64,000 nucleotides of DNA, from contig OU015678.1 of assembly GCA_907165275.2 (NCBI GenBank), positions 1,178,001 through 1,242,000 of the forward strand. Direction: 5' to 3'. Both the position numbers and the translations under genes were made by a program. Source of the DNA: Zygaena filipendulae. Taxonomy: Eukaryota > Arthropoda > Insecta > Lepidoptera > Zygaenidae. The notes beneath the pieces were generated by a model that saw nothing but the letters and a program-made list of their open reading frames with translations, had not been told where the DNA came from and did no database searches. Below, in pieces: positions 10,601 through 19,600 of this stretch (position 1 is its first letter; every line of letters begins with the position of its first letter).

Positions 10601-13600
10601 AAACGCATTTCCAAACGATGACAAAATATTAGAAATTATTATTCTTTTTACCATAAGAAACGTTGTAAATGTTTTTTTTTTTTTTTTTGGAGTAAAACTT
10701 CTTTGATTACGAGGGAAAGACAGTTTTTGCGGCTCCATTAAATCCTTTCTTAGCTGACGTCCCTCATCAATAACCTATCTACTTGCCAAACGACAGTTTA
10801 GTTCAGTTCAACAACAAACCGAATTTCCGCGTTTAGTCAGTAAGTGACCTTTCGCTTATATAAGGTGCGGTAAAATAAGCTGCAAATATTTACAGGGTTG
10901 AAAGTATACACCGTTGTAACTATGTTCATAAAATAAAAAGATGAAAAAATATTTAAAACAAAATAATAATAATAATCCACTTCACAACACACAGATCTAC
11001 TTGATCCCACACTAAGCTAAAATAAGTAAATCAAATAGAATATAAAATTTGTCATAACATATACTTTGAACCCTGTAAATATTTGCAGTTAATTTTACCA
11101 CACCTTTTATATAATTAGGACTAGCTGTTTCTTGCGGTTTCAATCGGGTTAGTTTAGGTGTTGCTGGAAGAACACTGTAAAATCCGGTTTTTAGCTGACC
11201 TATAAACTATTCACCTACCAAATTTCAGTTCCATAGGTCGAGTAGTTTTTAACATTTCGCGTTTCCTAACAGCCGACACTGTTAGCCTCGCCGCTACGCC
11301 CCGGGCGCAGGTGACCCGGCACAAATGGCCCCTTGACGCTCGCTGCGTTCTCGTATCGTATTTTCACTGATACTTTGACGCTACGGCGTCGGTCGATCTC
11401 CTTCACAGCTCCCATTGACCCGCCGTCTACAGCAAATGTTTCAGTTGGTTATGTTGTTGGCTGCAGGTGAAGGTGCCGCCCCACATCGAGAACCTGATCT
11501 TCCCGGAGACGCTGAGCGAGGCGAGCCGCGGCGAGTGGGCGGCGGACGCGGGCGGCGCGCACTGCTACTCGCTGGTGCTCACCGACGAGCGGGGCGAGCG
11601 CTCCTACGGGTGAGTGGTCACCACACCACACTGTACACACCACACACAGCACAAAACACACACCTTACACCATACAGAACTTACACCACACACAACACAC
11701 ACTGCACACAACACACACCACACACCTTACACAATACACAATTTACACCACACACCTTACACCACACACAACACACCACACACAACACACACCGCACACC
11801 ACACACAACACACTGCACACAACACACACCTTACATCACATAGACCATACACAACTTACACCACACACCTTACACCACACACAACATACACCGCATACCA
11901 CACACAGCACACACCGCACACAACACATTGCACACAACACACACCACACACCTTACACCATACACAACTTACACCACACACCTTACACCACACACAACAC
12001 ACACCTTACACCACACACAACACACACCGCATACCACACACAACACACACCGCATACCACACACAACACACACCGCACACAACACACACTGCACACAACA
12101 CACACCACACACCTTACACCATACACAACTTACACCACACTCAACACACACCGCATACCACACACAACACACACCGCACACAACACACACCGCACACAAC
12201 ACACACTGCACACAACACACACCACACACCTTACACCATACACAACTTACACCACACACCTTACACCACACACAACACACACCACACACCTTACACCATA
12301 CACAACTTACACCACACACCTTACACCACACACAACACACACCGCATACCACACGCTACACACACTACGCATCACCCAATAGATCTGTTAACAATCTATA
12401 CATCCAATGTCTTCTAGTCCACATTTCTAGGTGTGAGTTTTAATTGCAGATACTGCCGCAGAGTGCTGCCAGAGGGCGCCACCATCTGTCTGCCTCTTTG
12501 CTACTGTGTCATCGGCAAATACAGGGCTCCCGGGTTCTATTATAAGGTAATTTTATTGTAATCATTGTTTAGCTTTAAATCAGAACTTTGATTATACGCT
12601 AAACTAGCTGCTCCCAGCGGTTTCACTCGCAATAATGTAAGAGTTCCCGCGGTAATTTCGAGATAAAAAGTACCCTATGTCCTTTTCTGTATCCATGACA
12701 ATGTGCATGCAAAATTTTATGGTGATCGGTTAAGCCGTTAACGAGTGAGAGCTTAACTAATAATGATAATTATTATTTATTTATTTACTAGTTGTGCCCC
12801 GCGGTGTCACCCGCGTTAATTTCAGAGTTCCCGCGGGAATTCCGGGATAAAAAGTACCCTATGTGTTAATCTGATGTATAAGCTATATTATTGTAAAGTT
12901 TCATTTAAATCCATCCAGTAGTTTCAATTCAATTCAATTCAATCCATCCATCTTTCGCGTTTATAATTTTAGTAGAATTTGCAAGAGCCAGTACAAAAGG
13001 ACAGCATAAAAACTTTAAAATTAGTTCTACATGGCTGTATTGGGTCAACATGTTACACTTGTGTTTATAATATATTGAATTGAATGGCCATGTTGACTAA
13101 TTTTTATTTTTTAGTCCGTCTTGTAGATTATTAAAAAATATTGGACACGTATTTTTTCTTTTTTTACGTAATCAAAAAATAACGGCGATACATTGAGTTG
13201 AAATTTCGCGTGACGTCACTATTCTGACAGTTTGTATGGCGGTTTTATCGGTTAGTGACGTCGCGACCCCGTCATCCTAAACTTTAATGCGCTTTATCTC
13301 TTGATATTTTAATTTATTTAAAAAAGCAAATAATACGTGCCTGTTGTTTTTTTTTATTTTCTAACTGACGGACTAATGAATTTTGATTTTCAAAAGTAGT
13401 CCACATCCACATCGATAAACTTTATTTGATACAACACAAAGATTATATACACAAAAACCTTAACAAATGTTGTCTCTTTTGGCTATCCCAAGGTATTACG
13501 AGAAATAGAATCCCACCACGGTAGCTCGGAAACGGAAATAAACTCTATACTGCAGCAACTGTTCGAGACGGACTTCCCGAACCCCGGCGAGGAGATCACA

Positions 13601-16600
13601 ATCAAACACACGAACACGCACCAAGACATAAAAGTTGAGACGAAAAAGAGAAACGCTATGAGCTTGACCGATCTCAAGTCCAAAACTGTGCCGGACTACG
13701 CCAAGAACGAGTTCACCGCGCCAGATGGCGCCAATTTCGCGAGGCTGGAATCTCATTTCATCCAAAACGAAAATCGGTCGGGTCAAAGTGAAAATCGCAC
13801 GGGTCAAAGTGAAAATCGCACGGGTCAAAGTGAAAATCGCACGGGTCAAAGTGAAAATCGCACGGGTCAAAGTGAAAATCGCACGGGTCAAAGTGAAAAT
13901 CGGTCGGGTCAAAGTGAAAATCGCACGGGTCAAAGTGAAAATCGCACGGGTCAAAGTGAAAATCGCACGGGTCAAAGTGAAAATCGCACGGGTCAAAGTG
14001 AAAATCGCACGGGTCAAAGTGAAAATCGCACGGGTCAAAGTGAAAATCGCACGGGTCAAAGTGAAAATCGGTCGGGTCAAAGTGAAAATCGGTTGGGTCA
14101 AAGTGAAAATCGCATGAGTCAAAGTGATTTGTCCGATTACGACGGGATACCAGATTACTACGATTTGGAAAACAATAATGGATTGATGAAGAGGGTGACG
14201 TTGAGATTTCGGGGAGAAAGGTATGTCGAATTTTTTTTTTTTTGTTTATATATTTTTTGTTTTAAAGTCTTTTTTAGTTGAAGTTTTAATCATGCTTCTT
14301 TGTCCGCGCGCGGGCTTAGAATTTCAGATGTTTTTTAACGAAAAAATATGATTTCTGATTACAGATGATTCAATTTCTTAATCGTTCATCAATATTATTT
14401 GATTCATTATACATGGTGTAGTATATGATCCGTCAGTCTCGTGAATCTACTTTATTTAACGTTAAAAATTATTAATTTCATATTTGAGATGAGGATCGAA
14501 TACCCCCTATAAATAAATAAATACGTCTCTCAGTCAACCTTTACACCTTGTATAATATATGTTAAAAAAAAAACAGTGCTTCAATAAACTGTATTGTATT
14601 GTTACTGTCTATGTCACCAGGACTAAAGTGATCAAGCGTCCGCTGGAGCCGCGAGTGGACGAGGACAACCTGTCGACGGTGCTGGACACCCTGGGAACCG
14701 GGCTGCTGGTCAAGGTGTTCGGGTCGCTGCTGCTCGAGCGGAAGGTGGTCATCATGGGTGACCAGCTCAGGTGAGATTGACGCTCCACGTTGTATAACGA
14801 CACCATCCCCCCATAATGTGTGACCAGCTCAGGTGAGATGGACGCTCCACGTTGTGTAACGACACCATCTCCCCATCATGTGTGACCAGTTCAGGTGAGA
14901 TTGACGCTTGTAATTGACGAGATTGACAAGATTAATTGAGATTGACTTGATTGATCGCTATCGGAGATCTTAATTCTCAGCTGAACCTGGTCTGCGAATG
15001 GTCGAATCGTTTTGGAGTTACAGTAAACCCCAACAAGTGTCAGGCCATAGTGGTCGGTAGCTCTAGACAGTTGGCAAAGATCGATCACTCTAACATGCCC
15101 AACTTAAAGTATCGCGATTCAGTTATTCCGTACGAAACCCATGTCAAAAACCTTGGATTGTACATTGATACCACCCTCAGCTGGGTTAAACAGGTAAGTG
15201 AGATCTCAGCTAGGGTAACCGGTACACTGCGGTCGCTATACCGGTACAAAAACTTTTTGCCCACGTGTACCAAAAAGCTATTGGTACAATCTTTGGTGAT
15301 CCCTATAATTGATTATGCTGATGTATGTTATTGTGACCTGAATGAAGATCTTCTTAATAAGCTGGATCGTCTTCTGAACAATTGCATTCGATATATTTTC
15401 GGACTTCGTAAGTACGATCATGTGTCTTTCTATCGCTCTCAGCTAAAGTGGCTTTCCATCCGTAATCGTCGGCAGTTGAGAATTGCCTGTACTCTCTTTT
15501 CCGTATTAAACGATCCAGCTTCTCCTTCGTATTTAAAAAGCCGCTTTCAATTTCTTTCTTCCTCTCATGACAGATCTCTTCGCTCTACCCAAAATCTTCT
15601 CCTAAAAATTCCTTCTCACCGGACTGGGTTTGTATCTGATTCTTTCACTCTTCAGGCTATACAGCTTTGGAACTCTCTGCCCACTGACATTCGTCAATCT
15701 ACGAGTAAGAATGTTTTCAGAACTAGGGTATATCAGCATCTCCTTGGTAGGCAGTAGATACTCGGAATGTGCAGCATGTTGTGCGTAGGTATGCTCTGTG
15801 CATTTGGGTCTCAGTTTCGTTTTATGTATAATTTATATATTATGTATGTATTGTATATTGAACTAGGAAATTATATTTAAATCCTCTCAAGCACCACCAA
15901 GCACACTTTCTGAACACCGTGAAGGTTGACTGGTAGAGAATGCCACTGTGGCATTAAGTCCGCCTTTTGTACCATGTTGTGCAATAAGCTTAAATAAATA
16001 AATAAATAAAATTGACGATTGTATATCAACACCAGCCCCCCGCCCTTTCATGGGTGACTAGCTCAGGTCATATTGACGCTCCACGTTGTATAACAACACA
16101 AGCTTCCTCCCCCCTTCATAGGTGACCAGCTCATGTCAAATTGACGCTCCACATTGTATATCACATTGCTTACTGAGTACAACTTGTATGTATGTATACC
16201 TTTAGTGAGTTAGTGAGTTTAGTTAGTTCCTCGTTTACATTACATCCTGTATGCGTATACAGGATGTAAGAAATGCTTTCGGGCGATGAACACACAATCA
16301 CTCAAATATTAAAATACTAGCTGTGCCCCGCGTTTTCACCCGCGGTAATTTCAGAGTTCCCGCGGGAATTCTGCGATAAAAAGTACCCTGTGTCCTTCTC
16401 TGTACCCCTGACAACGTGCATGCTAAATTTCATCCAAATCCGTTCAGCCGTTTTTGCGTGATTGAGTAACAAACATCCAAACATCCACACTTTCACGTTT
16501 ATAATATTAGTAGGATTACGTATACAGGTTGTAAGAAATTTTCGCAGCAGCGAACACATAATCGCCCACAATATAAGGTACAATATTAGGTACATGGTGT

Positions 16601-19600
16601 GAAAAAAAAATCACATCACACAGTCGCCTACGGTATAACGTATTGTAGCATTTTGCTACAATATCAACCTTTTTTATTATAATTTTGTTTTGGTACGTCA
16701 GATTTTATTTAAAAAGGAGAGAAGTGGATTTTGACGGATGCGAAAAAAAAAATTGGACCTCAAATTTGTAGCGAATGTTGTCTCAGGCTGAGGTCTCAGG
16801 TTCGCAATTCCGTACTCCTTGCTTGTAAACACGGCAAATAAGAACTGACCGTAGATTCTGCTTAAAACTTTTATTTAGTTATTATGTTAAGGATTCTTTA
16901 AACACAACTTTGCAAGGATATTTTGTACTGGTCAACGAAATTTCATAACTCTCTTCAGCCCAAGCTCCAATTTTTTTTCCGCATCCGTCAAAATCCACTT
17001 CTCTCCTTTTTAAATAAAATCTGACGTACCAAAACAAAATTATAATAAAAAAGGTTGATACTGTAGCAGAATGCTACAGTATGTATACATGATGTGAAAA
17101 AGAATCTCACAGTCAGCGATCACACAGTGGCCCACGTATTATACCGGGTGTAAAAAAAAGTTTCGCAGCAGCCATGATCCACAATATCGCGTAAGTATAC
17201 AGGGTGTAAAAATTTATTTCAACCGTCGAGCACACAGCCGGTCGGCCGCGTATCGAAAATCATTTTTTAATACAGTTGCTCAAAAATTGGCGTATTGCAG
17301 GGACGTTTAGCGTTCGGGATGTGGGCTATTACATACTCGAGCTTTTTGTTTACCTTTCCCGAACTCGTGCGTTCTCTTTGCCAACTGTCAAAAATGGCGA
17401 CACGACTTTGACAAACTTTTTGTATTGCGAAACGTAGGTTTCGCATTACTAATACGACTAGCGCCATCTCTTTATCACAGTTGGAACTTAGTTGAGTTTG
17501 TTGTGTTTTTGATATTTTATTAAATTGCTTAATTCTTTCGCAACTGTATTAAAAATAGTTGTTCAGTACACGTGCGGAACCGTCATTGCAAAGAGTTCCG
17601 ACTGTCAGCCCTTACCTTCGGCTGCGCCTCGGCTCGGGTAGACATTTGTCGGAACTCTTTGCAATGACAGGCTTTCCGCACTTGTAATGAAATATACTAA
17701 TTTCACCTCGTGCAGCGCGGTGTCGTCGTGCCTGGAGGCGCTGCAGGGCGCGCTGTACCCGTTCGTGTGGCAGCAGCCGCTGATATCGGCGGTGCCGCGC
17801 GAGATCCAGCGCGACGTGCTCGAGGCGCCGCTGCCGCTGCTGGCGGGCGTGCTGCGCGCCCACCGCCCCGCCCACCAAGACGACCAGCCCGACCAGCCCG
17901 ACTTCGAGGAGGTGAGCGCGCGCACACATCCTTACCCCTTGGTAAAACAAATGGTAGACGACATAAGAAGTATGCCACAGCTATCAGCGACGCGAGCTGT
18001 GGCCTCCTTCCTATGTTGTCTATTATTTGTTTTTGCGGTCGCCGCCATGGCTGTGGCGCCGGCCTTACTATATTAGGTGTGGCAAAAAATAGCTGTAAAT
18101 ATTTACAGAGCTGAAAATATACACCGGTATATACAAGTTGGTAATATTGACATAGATAAGCAATAGTGTTTTGACCCACACTAGAGAAATTTGTTACGAT
18201 TCAACTCAAAAACTACTGGACCGTTTCAAAAATTCTTTCAACATTAGAAAGCTACGCTACCCCTGAGCAACATAGGCCATATTGTAATCGAGAATTCCCG
18301 CGGGAACTCTGAAATTAACGCGGGTGAAACCGCGGAGAACAGCTAGCTAGTCAATAACTAGATTTCACCCGCGATAATTTCGGAGTTCCCGCGGGAATTC
18401 AAATGGGGATGTTGATTACTTTTGAAAATCAAAATTCTAATTAGTCCGTCAGTTAGAAAATAAAAAAACAATAGACACGTATTTTTTGCTTTTTCAAATA
18501 AATTATAATATACAGAGATAAAGCGCATTGAAGTTTAGGGTGAGGGGGTCGTGACGTCACTAACCGCTTAAACCGCCACACAAACTGTCCGAATAGTGAC
18601 GTCACGCGAAATTTCAACTCAATGTATCGCCGTTATTTTTTGATTACGTAAAAAAAGAAAAAATACGTGTCCAATATTTTTTATTAATCTACAAGACGGG
18701 CTTAACAAAGAAATTTAGTCAACATGCCCATTACCGAACCGCCGCAGGGCATGCTGATCGACCTGGCGCACCCGGCGAAGGTGCTGTGCTACCAGGGCGA
18801 CGAGGCGACCATCCTGCCCGCGCCCAGCTACAAGGCGCTCAAGACCTCGCTGCAGATGGAGACGGCGAAGCAGCGCGGCGCCGCCGGCGACCGGCTCACG
18901 AGGAACGTGCTCATCTCCGAGGCGTTCCTGCGGTTCTTCGTCGACATCCTCGGGGACTTCTGGCGGCACTTCTCGTACGGGGAGCCGGGCGCCGGCGCCG
19001 GCCGCCCGGGGCGCGCCGGGGTCGTCTTCGACGTGAGTTGCACACATTTGGATAAGTACAGTAAATCTATACTTATGAATGAATGAAATGAATGAATGAA
19101 TGAATGAATGAAATGAATGAAATGAATGAAATTAATGAAATGAATGAAATTAATGAAATGAATGAAATGAATGAAATGAATGAAATGAATGAATGAATGT
19201 ATGTATGAATGAATGAATGAATGAATGAAATGAATGAAATGAATGAATGAAATGGATGAAATGAATGAAATGAATGAATGAATGAAATGAATGAAAAACA
19301 CTTTATTGAACACCACAAACAGTACAATAAAAAAAGTATTTCGAAACAGAAAGTGTTAAGTGGCTCCAAATGGCGGCCTTATCACTATAAAGCGATCTCT
19401 TCCAGACTACCGAGCACTTATAATAAAACTGTAGAGATGTCAATTCTGTACATTGAATATATGTATATTATACTAGCTGTCCCCCGCGATTTCATCCGCG
19501 GTAATTTCGGAGTCGGAGTTCCCGCGGGAATTTCGGGATAAAAACTATATGCTATCTTTTAAGTTGGACCATTTTATGAATGGTTGCAAAATTTTATCAA

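Noticed and set aside
10021..10614. 197-codon reverse-strand frame opposite the DENND2-like exon b
   Set aside because: GC-rich exons often leave the opposite strand open; the sense frame has DENN motifs and exact splice phases.
11614..12443. His/Thr-rich and Cys/Val-rich open frames on both strands
   Set aside because: They arise from the CA-rich minisatellite, which lacks stop triplets; the region is an intron.
13496..14122. Long reverse-strand frame (Ala-Ile-Phe-Thr-Leu-Thr-Arg repeats) opposite the DENND2-like exon
   Set aside because: It is a shadow of the 21-bp repeat, which has no stop in that frame. The + frame has splice sites, phase and domain support.
13768..14124. CRISPR-like short regular repeats
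   Set aside because: 21-bp units are contiguous without spacers and are translated in frame.
17703..18179. Arg/Ala/Pro-rich frames on both strands around 17.7-18.1 kb
   Set aside because: Shadow frames of the GC-rich DENND2-like exon g.
18828..19369. Reverse-strand frames with Phe-Ile-Ser-Phe-Ile-His repeats
   Set aside because: Read-through of the (GAAT)n microsatellite.
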